Below are positions 1 to 10,803 of a DNA stretch of 64,000 nt, in pieces. This DNA comes from Buddleja alternifolia (Eukaryota; Streptophyta; Magnoliopsida; Lamiales; Scrophulariaceae), in contig CM033404.1 in the NCBI GenBank assembly GCA_019426215.1, positions 26,722,843 to 26,786,842 of the forward strand, given 5' to 3'. The translations under genes and the position numbers were made by a program. Each line of letters opens with the position of its first letter. Position 1 is the stretch's first letter. The notes below the pieces were generated by a model, which was not told the origin of the DNA, did not search any database, and saw nothing but the letters and a program-made list of their open reading frames with translations.

Positions 1-1145
1 TCTACCTTGGTCTTCTTTACATATGCTGGGCAACCCCATATTCTAATGTATTTCAGACTAGGCTTCCTACCGCTCCATATCTCATATGGTGTACTGGGAA
101 CAGATTTCGAGGGACATTTGTTCAGAATGTGCGCAATTGTAAGCAATGCATGTCCCCACAAATAGATGGGTAACTCAGTGTAGCTAAGCATGGAGCGTAT
201 CATGTCCAACAGAGTACGATTATTTCTTTCTTCTACTCCGTTGAGTTGTGGGGTTGCTGGAGGAGTTAGTTGTAATACTATGCTTTGTTCTTTTAAGAAC
301 TCGTCAAACTCGACACTCATGTATTGGCCACCTCGATCAGATCTCAGTGCCTTAATACTGTGACCAGTTTGTTTTTCAATCAAAGCTTTGAATTCCTTGA
401 ACCATTCAAGTGCTTCGGATATATACTTCATCAGATAAACTAGACCATACCTAGAGTGGTCATCTGTGAAGGTTATAAAGTACTGAAAACCTCCAAGGGC
501 CGCATCCTTGAGGGGCCCACAAACATCAGTGTGGATTAATCCTAAAACTTCATTTGCCCTTTTGAAATGTCTAGTGAATGGTGACCTAGTTATCTTAGCT
601 TTGAGGCACAATTCACAAGTCGGATATGGGTCAGACCCAAGGTGCCGTATGAGTTTTTGGTTCATTCCATTCATACTATGTTTTCTAGTCATAGTATTAA
701 CCATACATTGATTTCGGACATTCAAATAGTATAAATCATTAATTAAAGATGCAGAGCCAACACATTTATTTCCAAAATAAATATTGCAAGAATTATGTTT
801 AAAAGTAAACAAATATCCTTTCCTAACTAATACAGGAATAGAAATAATATTCTGGAGCCCATTGGGCAAAACAAGGAAGTCATCTAATCTAATTTAAAGT
901 CCAGAAATTAATGAAACAGAAGTAATTCCAATGTGAGTCGCAGCCACACTGTGTCCGCTTCAAACATTGATCATTACTTCGTTCTCATCCAGCTTTCTAC
1001 TTTCTTCCAGATCCTGGTTCAAAACACAAATATGAGCACTAGCTCCGGAATCTAGAATCCAAGAAGTAGAAAATATCATCATAAAACAATTCGTTTCAAA
1101 AACATAAAGTTCTATACCTGATTTCCTTTCAGCTGATGGCTTAGG
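1..1145 (-). pseudogene. copia pol remnant: integrase core and protease of element 1
   Basis: No long open frame survives, but the minus strand aligns along its length with the integrase and protease of element 3. The integrase triad can still be read: HTDVCGP near 508-540, LRSDRGG near 330-350 and an E near 230. The protease motif DSGAS is intact near 1041-1056. Compared with element 3, about 70-90 bp around position 635 are missing, which removes the zinc-binding N-terminus of integrase. This is a decayed polyprotein that would have cut the precursor and integrated the cDNA. The remainder lies left of the window. Confidence 0.8.
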
Positions 1146-1916
1146 TCAAACATGCTTCCATTCATCCACTTCCTTGCAGTGGATACAAGTCTTTTGGACT
1201 CTTGAGCGTTTGGTTATTCGCTCACAATTTTCAGAAGCAATTCTTACTCCAAGTAGCCCAGTTGGAGGTGCAACATCATCATCCCATTCCTTTCTCAGTT
1301 GGCATTGCATGTATACAAGCCTATCTCTAAGATCCCCTAAGGATCCTCCTAAGTCATCTATCTCAAAGTTAGAAACATAGGCAGGGAAGGATTTAGGGAG
1401 AGATTGAAAAATGAGATCAACTTCCAGACAAAAATCCATGTAGATTCCCAGAGACTTAAGTCTTCCTATCATGGATATCATATTCATAACATGACTGGCA
1501 ACTTCATCATTTTCTATCATTCTAGTTTGGAAAAGTTCTTTTGATAAATAATATCGAGTTGACTTTCCATGTTCCCCGAACATCTCCTCCAAATGAAGCA
1601 TCATTGACCTCGGACTTTCCATATCAAAATGTAAATGTCTCAGTTTGTTGCTCATGGAATACAACATGAAGTCAGTGACCTTCTGGGCATCATAGATCCA
1701 TCTCTCGTAGATTTTCAGAGCAGATTTTCCTTCGTTGACCCTAGGCAAAGATGGACCATCTTGCTCCAAAAAGTGCTCAAGTGATTTCTTCTTGAGTTGT
1801 GCCCTCAGCATTTTTATCCAATCAACGTAGTTTGGTCCAATGAGGACATTTTTCTCAAGCATTGGTTTCAAAGAGTTAATCATTGTGATGGAAATAAACT
1901 GCAGAAAATTAACCAA
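1146..1916 (-). pseudogene. copia gag of element 1 (broken after the zinc knuckle)
   Basis: A 256-residue minus-strand frame. The likely start is the ATG near 1883 (residue 12 of the open frame), because the following residues LKPMLEKNVLIGPNYVDW match the N-terminus of the element 2 gag. It is a copia capsid domain of the UBN2/DUF4219 type. The C-terminus has a degenerate zinc knuckle, CIHCKEVDEWKHV, in which the usual His is replaced and the last Cys is lost before the stop. The region linking knuckle to protease is shortened relative to element 3. Gag would form the cytoplasmic virus-like particle; this copy is not expected to be functional. Confidence 0.85.
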
Positions 1917-2936
1917 GATTTTCGATTAGATGTGTTATTATGTACTTTCAAGTAAAATGAAGGATTTCAATATTTACTTGACTCCAACTATTTTTCTCGA
2001 AATATTGCACTCCCACTGCAATAATCGAAAACCTCATTGGATTGGTTTAATAGTGAGTGATTGATTTTCCCAACGATCTAAACAAGTTGCAACCTTGAAC
2101 GATATATGGCTCGTTAGATCATTGAGGTGATGTCAAACATCAATCAGTCCAACCGATGATTCAATCTCCGTTAGCTCATGGATCACTGAACCGCAAACTT
2201 TTTCGATATATAGGTGGTGATCCATCTGAGTCATTTATTCTATCAACTCCTTTCAGTCTAACAATTTAATCTCGCCTTGCAACCTTGAACGATATATGGC
2301 GCGAAATTTGTTTCGACATGAAGGCATCAAATGCACTAGAGAAGATAGAGTACCATGTCTTGATGCATGACTCCCTTATTCCGGGAAGATGCCATGCACT
2401 AGAAATGAACCCACCTTCTAAAGTTTGATGGAGAGCTAGGACATCCAATGCCCCTTTACTTACTCAGTATTTTAATTTGGGAGAATTATAACATTCGATA
2501 ATGTTATTAAGTTGGTCTCACTTTGCACTTTAATTTCTTTATCGTGCAATAAATTGAAATGCATAACAATATGCCTAGCAATTCTAACAACACACACATG
2601 TATGGACTATCTAGATCATCTCGAGCCAATGAGTGATCAGGGAGGGGTCCTATCTATTACAAGGGTCGGGCCCTATACAAAGATCTAATCTTCTTGATTC
2701 TCCAAGACTTCATGTGCCACCATGAACCGCCATTTGGGCCTATCTCTAAAACAATTACATAGAAATAACCTATACAAAATTTTATGAATTGAAGATACAA
2801 ACTGGGGGGCTCAAAACGGATCCAATACAACCCACATAAGACAGCATAAATAAAACCCTAAGTCCATACATGGTGTCACCATCACATATGTAAGGAGCAT
2901 ATAAACAATTTAAAAACATATATGTGAATTTATCCT

Positions 2937-3430
2937 TTAAATCTAATTTAATGTGTGATTAAATCTAATTTAGTCTAAGATTAAATCTAATTTAATTTAT
3001 GATTAAATCCAATTTAATCTCTTGATTAAATCCAATTTATTCTTCAATTATATCCAATTTAATATCATCAAACTAAATCCAATTTAGTTTGAATACTTTA
3101 ATCTAATCAAAGATTGACTACCATCAAATAAAGTCTAATAGGTAATTTAATCTAAACACATAGCAATATCATGTAAAAGGAAAGCGATATTTAAATCTAA
3201 TTTAACAAATCCAAATTAATATATATCATCTTTCAAAAAGAGTTTTAAATCCAATTTAAGACTTTGAACAATTCTAAGTTCAATTAAAAATTTTCAAGTT
3301 TAAATCCAATTTAAATAAAGTAACTAAATCTAATTTAGAATAAAATTAAAGCTAATTTAAATTTCCCAAATACAATTTAGGTTTTTGAATACATTTTAAA
3401 TCCAATCAAAATTTATTCACTAAATCCAAT
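2937..3430. repeat. degenerate array of the motif TAAATCYAATTTA in the leader
   Basis: More than ten copies of TAAATCCAATTTA or TAAATCTAATTTA occur at irregular spacing of about 20-50 bp, for example near 2937, 2961, 3003, 3025, 3073, 3192, 3244, 3300, 3325 and 3417, with stray copies as far as 3984. The element 2 leader lacks this dense array, so it appears specific to family A. A role in packaging, translation or silencing is unknown. Confidence 0.7.
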
Positions 3431-3639
3431 TTAGAAGTTGAAATGGAATTTAATTGGGGTTGTTTACTTGATAAATACTTAGGTTAAGTTTTCAATTTGA
3501 ATTGAACCCACATAATTAATTAACTGATAATTGGTTAATCCAATTAAATCATTTGGGCCAAGCCCTATAATTAATTATATTAGGCCCAATACAAAAAACT
3601 CAATTAATTAAACAACAGTTGGGCTTGGCCCATCATTAT

Positions 3640-3930
3640 TAATTAATTGCGTTGGGCCAAGCCCAGCAAAAGAAACACTTAACCAGCGCTAGGCTAAGCC
3701 CAGCTTTTTGTTATACGCTGAGCTTGGCCCAGCGCAACTTTGTGCGCTGGCCTTGCACATCATTCTGTGCTGGGCTCCGCCCAGCGCTTGTGCACACTGG
3801 TGTTGGGCTTTCCCCCAACCGCCGCCGCCCCCCATGCTGTGCGGCAGCAGTGGCGCTGTTGCTACAGTAGCGCCACTAGTGTAGCAGTGGCGAACGCGCC
3901 GCCGCTCCAGGCGGTGCGATTTTTTCAAAA
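3640..3930. other. GC-rich leader segment with hairpin and GGGCTTGGCCCAGC-like repeats
   Basis: A sharp rise in GC content within otherwise A+T-rich leader. Variants of a GGGCTNNGCCCAGC motif recur from 3620 to 3790. A perfect 9-bp inverted repeat, AGTGGCGCT (3849-3857) and AGCGCCACT (3869-3877), could form a hairpin with an 11-nt loop. It lies close to the primer site, where retroelement RNAs often carry dimerisation or packaging structures; that role is inference only. Confidence 0.5.
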
Positions 3931-4138
3931 ATCCAATTTTTATTAAAATCATGAATCCAATTCAATTTTTTGTTTTACCCAGTAAATCCAATTTAACTCA
4001 TGAAAAATTAATTTTACAGATAAGCATGCATAATATAAATTACCCGAATTTACATACAATACGTAAATACATGTTTATGATATTATAACAATTAACACAC
4101 ATAAACATATAATGAATATCATAATATTCCCGAATTTT

Positions 4139-4151
4139 GGCTCTGATACCA
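4139..4151 (-). promoter_or_regulatory. primer-binding site, tRNA-iMet type (element 1)
   Basis: On the minus strand this reads TGGTATCAGAGCC, the standard plant copia primer site complementary to the 3' end of initiator methionine tRNA. It is one base from the LTR end (ACA), as expected, and fixes the LTR boundary at 4153. Confidence 0.95.
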
Positions 4152-4152
4152 C

Positions 4153-5110
4153 TGTTGTGATTCGGGGATATTCATGAAATTAGCATATAGATCAATTGAT
4201 GAGAATTTACAAGAGTAATAGAATTACCTTTTTCTTCTATTAAATTTCGAAATATCAGCTGCAGCCCCGGACTCCTGCCTCTAGATAATCACACGGAAGA
4301 AAAATTCTCCAAGAAAAACTCGATCTCCTACTCGGCAACTATTGCAGGCGACTAGAGTGGATAGAGTGAGAGGGATTTTTGTTTCCTAATGCTCTAGGTT
4401 TATTTTGGCTCAGTGTCAGATTCTGAAACAATGACTTGTGTGTTAAGAGTTCTGACACTGACTGATTACTTATACTAAGTAAAAGACTCCCCTAGGTTAT
4501 ATAGTGAGGAGCGGCTGAACCAAGCCTTGGAGATGGGCTTCGGGCTTTGTTTTCACTTAGCCCATGTGTATTGAATTAAATCCAAGTCCAATCAAATTGG
4601 CAATTAATTAATTACATTAATCCAATTAATATAATTCAACTTATAAATTTATTTCCAATTAATTTAACTGATGAATGAATATGATTTAATTAATTTATTT
4701 AGTCCAATTAAATATCTTTAATTAAATCATGTCATCTATTTTGTCAGTCAATTCACATCAAATGTGATTTTACCAAATGTCATCACGAACCTTGACTACG
4801 AATACCACATGTGTATAAACTCTTCACCGACGTGACCCGATCAAGTAAGAGCCATGGTATAGTCAAACTCATAGAACTTGATACTGTACTAAGAATCATA
4901 ATAGTGTGAAATTACCATACTACCCTCAGTGCCAATCATGGGATAGTTTTTATGCTTTGGCCAAAGACTTATAATTTCAATTACTTTCGATCGTACAGGT
5001 CACATACTCGTTTATTGTCGAGACGTTGAATCCCGCTTTGGCAAGTTATCTTATAACATCGAATGCACTATTGGATTGTACTTCGAGGTCGACCCCACCT
5101 ATTAGGTGAT
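4153..5110 (-). repeat. 5' LTR of element 1, first part
   Basis: It begins TGTTGTGATTCGGGG in plus-strand reading, next to the primer site, and matches the element 3 LTR at 16716 onward. It is cut at 5110 by the insertion of element 2 and resumes at 14741. The two parts together give about 1.5 kb, against 1.7 kb for the element 3 LTR. Confidence 0.92.
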
Positions 5111-6879
5111 TATTGGGTTTCATTCAAAAAAACATAAACGCAGCAGAAGGGATTTCAAAAATTAAAACGAAAACCCAATTGGTTCTCTAATTCGCATAAT
5201 TGAATCTAAAAGCTATAACGAATAAAACTTACTTGCTAATATGAATATGATGATGGAGAAAAACTTTTTCTTCTCCAAACTCGAAATATTGAAGCTTCCA
5301 AATCTTCAATCCTTTGGTTTGATTCTTCAAACTTGAACTTGACCCGAACAACAAAAATACGTCGTCTCTAAATCGTCACGCACGGATCAACAAACGAAAA
5401 ATCCCCTTTTTTTCTTTCTCTATGGTCGATGGCTAGGTGTAGAGGAGGGGAGGAATATTTTTCTTTCATTTGAGAGTTATGTGAGTTGTGTATTCTTTTT
5501 TTTTTTTTGTTCTAAGTCAAAGAATCCTTATATACCTCATGACTTATTGAACAAGTCAAAGCAAAAGAGCCCTAATATGTGGCCTCTCAAAGATGCCACT
5601 TTGAGGCCTCATAGGCGTCCAATTGGACTCCTTATTTAGCCCTGGGATTTATTTTGTTTAATTAATTTCTTATTTCAATTAATAATTTATTATATCCAAT
5701 AAATAAATAAATTAATTAAATAATCAAATTAATTAGATAAATTAATTCATTAATATAATTCACAAGGAAATTAATTACAATTAATCTTATCATTATAATT
5801 AATTATTTTATCTAATGAATAATTAATTATTTAATTTATCCAATAAATTAAAACTCCCAGAAGAAATAATAGAAATTCTTTTTTCTTCATTTTCTTTGTC
5901 AATCCTTTAGCGCGACTCTTTAGGTTCATTTCGTTTGGCAATGAGAGGAGACCAAAGGAAGTGGGTAACACCTAGCCAGTCACGTGGCCCACTTCGTAAC
6001 CCAAACGAAAACGAATGATAGGATCATTCCGAAACCTTCCAATCGTAAATACCGTATATGTATAAACCCTTTGTTCACGTTCCCCGGTCAAGCGAGAGTC
6101 ATGGTTATGTCAAACTCCATATGTATAAATCATAATAAATACGAGATCATTGAGATCGATTTAGTGCCAAGCACAATCGTCTCGTTTGCTTTGGCCAAAG
6201 ACTTTGATCTCTATTTATCTATAATTACATAGGGTACATACTCATTCACTTATTAGAGAACAAATCCCATATTAGATATCTGCTAAGATTACCACTTGCC
6301 CATCAAGTCCGCATTTCGAGGTTGACCCCGCCAAAGGGTGAATTGGGTCTAACTACTCTAGTGAAAGACTTGACATCACAAGTGCATCTTCAGCCTGATA
6401 CTTCAGATCAAAGGTTCACATATACCTATTACGCATAATCAGTTCCGTCATTGACAGTCACAGAGTGAAAACCCATGTAACAGAACAGATGCAAGTCGTG
6501 TTCGAACATATTAGTTCCACTGACGTGTCTACAATCTTAATCTCCTATCATCTCATGATACCAGACAGGCACTCCCATGTCGGAGCTAAGGTTGTACAAG
6601 TATTCGAAGTCTTTACTTGTCCATTAAAGACTTCATATTATTTGCGAACTTATTTTAGTAATCAAGATCGATCTCTCTAGTGCCAATCTTCCTATCCCAT
6701 AGGAAGTAGAGGGATCGCACTGAAAACATGGACAAAATATTTTACACAACTTATAGATGCAGATAAGAATTAAGTGAAAACTCAATAATGTCTTTTATTT
6801 AAGAAGAGTTTAAGTTCAATACAAGATATATGCCCTATACATTCTATCCTCTATAGCATCTGAGGGCATAATCCTAACA
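5111..6879 (-). repeat. 3' LTR of element 2
   Basis: In plus-strand reading it starts TATTGGGTTTC (the expected TG has become TA) and ends CCTAACA. It pairs with 12956-14740 over its whole length with scattered differences. A TATATAAG-like promoter motif lies on the minus strand near 5528-5535, giving a plausible U3/R boundary. The short frames at 5984-6680 have counterparts at 13833-14649 only because the LTRs are duplicates. Confidence 0.93.
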
Positions 6880-6892
6880 ATCTCCCACTTGC
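6880..6892 (-). promoter_or_regulatory. polypurine tract of element 2
   Basis: The minus strand reads GCAAGTGGGAGAT directly before the 3' LTR, the expected plus-strand DNA primer for a copia element. The same tract follows the LTRs at 18427, 28578 and, in altered form, 16536. Confidence 0.85.
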
Positions 6893-6894
6893 AC

Positions 6895-8367
6895 TCAATG
6901 CCACTCATTGTGGTATCTAATACCCATCCTTTCCAGGTGTCGGTCCAAAACAACCTGAGGTAGTGGTTTGGTGAACGGGTCAGCTATATTGTCAGCTGAG
7001 GCTATTTTCTGCACTGCTATGTCTCCTTTGCCAACGATCTCCCTGATGATGTGAAATCTTCTCTCAATATGTTTGGACTTGTTATGAGATCTTGGTTCCT
7101 TGGCATGCGCTATCGCTCCATTGTTATCACAATAAAGTGGCAACGGGAGCTGAGCACTAGGGATCGTTCCAAGTTCCTCAAGAAACTTCCTCATCCAAAC
7201 AGATTCTTTCACTGCCTCTGAGGCTGCTACATACTCTGATTCAGTGGTGGAATCAGCGGTTGTGCTTTGCTTGGAGCTCTTCCAAGACACCGCTCCACCA
7301 TTGAGAGTAAAAACAAACTCTGAAGTGGATTTTTGGTCATCAACGTCAGACTGAAAGTCTAAATCAGAATAACCTTCCATCTTCAGGTCTCCACCTCCAT
7401 AGATGAGAATCATATCCTTAGTTCTTTTCAAATACTTTAAGATATTCTTCACGACTATCCAATGTTCCTTTCCCGGGTTTGCCTGAAATCGACTCACCAC
7501 GCTCACAGCACAAGCAATGTCGGGTCTAGTACACAACATTTCATACATCAGGCTACCAACTGCAAAAGCATAGGGTACATTACTCATCTCTTGTCTATCT
7601 TCCTCAATTCGAGGACACATAGACTTGGATAAGTGTACTCCATGCCTCATGGGAAGAAACCCTTTCTTAGAGTTGTCCATCCTAAACCTCTTTAGGACCT
7701 TTTCTAAGTAAAGGGTTTGAGAGAGGCTTATCATTCTATTCATTCTATCCCTGTACATACGAATTCCTAGAATGTATGTGGCTTTTCCCAAGTCTTTCAT
7801 GGAAAATGTACTCGAAAGCCATTTCTTGACAGTGGTGAGCATTCCTACGTCATTTCCTATAAGTAGAATGTCATCCACATGTAGTACTAAGAACGAGAGT
7901 TTGCTCCCACTAGTCTTCTTGTAGACACATGGTTCATCTTCGTTCTTGATGAAGCCATATCCCTTAACTTCTTCATCAAAACGGAGATTCCAGCTTCTAG
8001 ATGCTTGCTTGAGATCGTAAATGGACCTCTCAAGTTTACATACTTTATGGATATCGAACTCGGACACAAAACCCTTTGGTTGTTCCATATAGATATCCTC
8101 CTCGAGGAATCCATTTAGAAAGGTCATTTTGACATCCATTTGCCATATCTCATAATCTAAGTATACAGCTATGGATAATAGAATTCGTATGGACTTTATC
8201 ATAGCCACAGGCGAAAGGGTTTCTTGATAGTCAATTCCTTCTCTTTGACTATACCCTTTCCCTGCGAGCCTGGCTTTAAAGGTGTCAACCTTTCCATTGC
8301 TACCTATCTTTCTTTTGTAGATCCACTTACATCCTATAGGTTTTATACCTTCAGGACGATCTACCAA
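6895..8367 (-). pseudogene. copia reverse transcriptase-RNase H of element 2
   Basis: A 490-residue open frame. The RT domain runs from GCKWIYKRKIGSNGKVDTFKAR near residue 12 to about residue 250; the catalytic box is HVDDILLIGND (usually YVDD) near residue 163. The RNase H domain follows with GYSDLDFQ near residue 330, STTESEY near 373 and YCDNNGAI near 405, and the frame ends in GIRYHNEWH just before the polypurine tract. It would copy element RNA into cDNA inside the particle. The open frame is only a segment of the polyprotein: an in-frame TAA at 8386-8388 cuts it from integrase. Confidence 0.95.
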
Positions 8368-8586
8368 AGTCCAGACATGGTTCGATTACATAGAGTCCAT
8401 TTCTCTTGAAGCGTCGACATCCACCATCGCTTGATCATAGGTACAAGGATCATCTTCATGACCTTCTTGCACTACAGTGTGAAGCTCTCGCTCCCCCTAG
8501 AGTAGATACCCATACCTCTCAGGTTCATGCGGTATTTTACCAGATCTACGTGGTGGTTGTGCTACTATGGGTTCAGGCCTCGGTTC
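8368..8586 (-). pseudogene. broken integrase-RT linker of element 2
   Basis: The spacer between the RT and integrase open frames. It continues the pol coding sequence on the minus strand but carries a TAA at 8386-8388 in frame with RT, and it must also contain a frame change relative to the integrase frame. The short plus-strand frames here are shadows. Confidence 0.7.
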
Positions 8587-9486
8587 TTAAACAGATGTAT
8601 TTGAGGGAGTTTCATTTTGTTCTTCTAGAACAATTTTCCTACCTTTGCCCTTTTCCAAGATGAACTCATCTTCAAGGAAGTGAGCTTGTAGGGCCACGGT
8701 GATTCTTTGATCATCCTGCAGGTAAAAGAAGAATCCCATGGAATCTTCAGGATAACCAATGAAACGTCCCATTAGGGATCTTGCCTCCAATTTCTCCACT
8801 TTAGTCTTCTTGACATAAGCGGGGCATCCCCAAATCTTAATATGATTAAGACTCGATTTTCTATTATTCCACATCTCATGCAGAATTTTAGGAATGGATT
8901 TGGAGGAACATCTGTTCAAAACATGAGCAACGGTAAGGAGCACGTATCCCCACAACAAAATGGGTAAATCAGTGTAACTAAGCATGGAACGAACCATGTC
9001 CAACAGTGTTCGATTCCTTCGTTCAGCTACTCCATTCAGTTGAGGAGTTGCTGGTGGTGTTAGTTGTAACATTATTCCTTGTTGTCTTACGAATTCATCA
9101 AACTCGGCACTCATATATTCTCCTCCACGATCCGATCGTAGAGTTTTTATATTTTGCCGAGTTTGATTTTCTACTAAGGCCTTGAACTCTTGGAATCTTT
9201 CTAAGGATTCAGACTTTTGCTTCATCAGATACACCAGACCAAATCTTGAATAGTTGTCAGTGAAAGTGATGAAGTAGTAGAAACCTCCACGAGCCATTTC
9301 TCCAAATGGTCCGCAGACGTCGGTATGCACTAATTCTAAGACTTGCGTAGCCCTTTCAAAAGTCGCTATGAAGGGGGATCTAGCCATCTTGCCTAAGAGA
9401 CATGATTCACATGTAGAAATAGGGTCCGACCCTAATGAGCTTAAAAGCCCATCTTTTTCCATTTTGTGGCTTATGCTCTCCGGCAT
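8587..9486 (-). pseudogene. copia integrase of element 2
   Basis: A 299-residue frame with the end of the zinc-binding region (CESCLLGKMARSPF) followed by the catalytic core. The DDE residues are visible in HTDVCGPF, LRSDRGGEY and NGVAERRNR. The C-terminus has the copia WGCPAYVKKTKVEKLEARS segment and the GRFIGYPEDSMGF motif. It would insert cDNA with a 5-bp stagger, in agreement with the duplications seen here. Its N-terminus overlaps the previous frame (9407-9486) because a frameshift near 9480 moves the polyprotein between frames. Confidence 0.93.
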
Positions 9487-10327
9487 GGCCTAGTCTAAGA
9501 TGCCACTTGAGTCTTAAGTTAGTTTCTTGCCTACCACGTTTACGTGTTACAACATTAACATCAGATGAATTACGGACATTTAAATAATACAAACCATTAA
9601 CTAAACATGCATTGCCAACTAATTTATTTCCATAATAAATGTCGCAATTTAATTTAGAAAAATGGAATGTATATCCAATCTTAACTAAGATAAGAATAGA
9701 TACAATGTTCTTAAGCCCCTTGGGCAAAACCAAAACATTATCTAAAAACAGTAAATGTCCAGAATTAAAATAAAGAGAAGTAGATCCGATCCTAGTAGCT
9801 GCGACGCTTTCCCCGCTGCCTACTTTGATCATCACTTCTTCTCGGCCCAACTTTCTACTTCTCTGTAGATCCTGATCCAAACAACAAACATGGGCACTAG
9901 CCCCTGAGTCCAGAATCCACGAAGTAGAAAATACGGTCATAGAACAGTTAGTTTCAAAAACAAATAGTTTCATACCTTGTGCACCTTTGCCTAATTTGGG
10001 ACAGTTTCTTTTCCATTGGCCAAGCTCACCGCACTCAAGACATCTATCCGTTTTCTTAGGTCCTTTGCTCTTGTAAAACCCTTTAGCCTTTCCCTTACCC
10101 TTCTTGGTACCCCCTTGAGCTCCAAGCTCTCCAGACTTTTTCTTGTTCTTCTTCTTCTTAGACTTTTTGGGTCCAGAAGAGATGACCAAGGCAGTTTCCT
10201 TTCCCTTTGGTTTCATTTGAGATTGTGCAGTAACCAACTTGTTCATTAGCCCAACTAAATTGCACTCTATTTCATTGCAGTTAAAGTTAACCACAAATTG
10301 GGAGAAGGAATCAGGAAGAGACTGCAA
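9407..10327 (-). pseudogene. copia gag C-terminus, zinc knuckle and protease of element 2
   Basis: A 306-residue frame. After the end of the capsid region comes a lysine-rich stretch (KKSKKKKNKKKSG) and a zinc knuckle CLECGELGQWKRNC, in which the expected His is Gln. The aspartic protease motif WILDSGASAHVC is intact near residue 140. The frame runs into the start of integrase (WHLRLGH) and is then lost by the frameshift near 9480. It is separated from the gag N-terminus by a one-base loss near 10340. Confidence 0.92.
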
Positions 10328-10329
10328 GA

Positions 10330-10803
10330 TTAAGTCAGTTTGAAGGTGGCATTCATGGTAAATTCGAGAGCTTCCAATTTCTCGATCCTTGAAACAATTT
10401 TGAGGACATGATCACCAACCTTCTCACTTTCTTTCATCTTGGCTCCGAAGAGCTCTTTCGATATCTCATATCGTGCAGTTCGACTATGCTCTCCATAGAG
10501 CTCTACCAGGTGAGCTAGGATAGCTCTTGTAGTGGGCATCTTATCATGTGACCTTTGAAGATCATTAGTCATAGATCCCACCATGTATCCTCTCACCCGG
10601 AGGTCGTCCTTAACCCATTTTTCATGGGCTTGGACCTCTTCCACGTTGGCACGTGTTCTAGCAGGAGCCGTAGGGATATCAGCCTCCAAGACGTATCCCA
10701 GTGATTCCATATTGAGGACAATCCTCAAATTTCTAAGCCAGTCCACATAATTGGGTCCAATCAGACTATTCTTTTCGAGTAAAATTGAAAGTGGGTTTGT
10801 CAT
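10330..10803 (-). pseudogene. copia gag N-terminus of element 2
   Basis: A 157-residue frame from an ATG at 10803 (MTNPLSILLEKN). It carries the copia capsid motifs GPNYVDWLRNLRI and YEISKELFGAKM. It ends after ATFKLT because one base is missing relative to the downstream frame, which resumes almost immediately at 10327; frame arithmetic places the lesion near 10340. The start agrees with the homologous N-termini in elements 1 and 3. Confidence 0.93.

Larger units (their letters stand above)
1917..4138 (-). other. long untranslated leader of copia element 1
   Basis: About 2.2 kb lie between the primer-binding site and gag, with no recognisable coding domain. The leader holds an A+T-rich segment dense in a 12-bp repeat (2937-3430) and a GC-rich segment (3640-3930). 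Element 2 has a leader of similar length (10804-12941), so a long leader is a normal property here, as in BARE-1/Angela elements. The opposed short frames at 3652-3952 lie in the GC-rich part and look fortuitous. Confidence 0.75.
1..5110 (-). mobile_element. Ty1/copia element 1 (family A), left-truncated by window edge, 5' LTR interrupted
   Basis: A minus-strand copia retrotransposon enters from the left edge. Reading right to left it has a split 5' LTR (4153-5110, continued at 14741-15281), a primer-binding site, a leader of about 2.2 kb, gag and decayed protease and integrase. Its internal DNA is closely similar to element 3 at 20359-22640, so both belong to one family. Long LTRs (about 1.5 kb), a tRNA-iMet primer site and a 2-kb leader resemble the Angela/BARE-1 lineage; that assignment is inference. 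Element 2 is inserted in the LTR. RT, RNase H and the 3' LTR lie outside the window. Confidence 0.9.

Noticed and set aside
508..711. Plus-strand open frame of 67 aa at the left edge
   Set aside because: It is antisense to the integrase of element 1 and uses a non-ATG start; it has no domain.
3652..3952. Overlapping open frames on both strands in GC-rich DNA
   Set aside because: They lie in the copia leader and arise from high GC content; no motif, and not present in element 2.
5984..6680. Open frames repeated at 13833-14649
   Set aside because: Similar only because both lie in the two LTRs of element 2; they cover LTR regulatory text, not a protein family.
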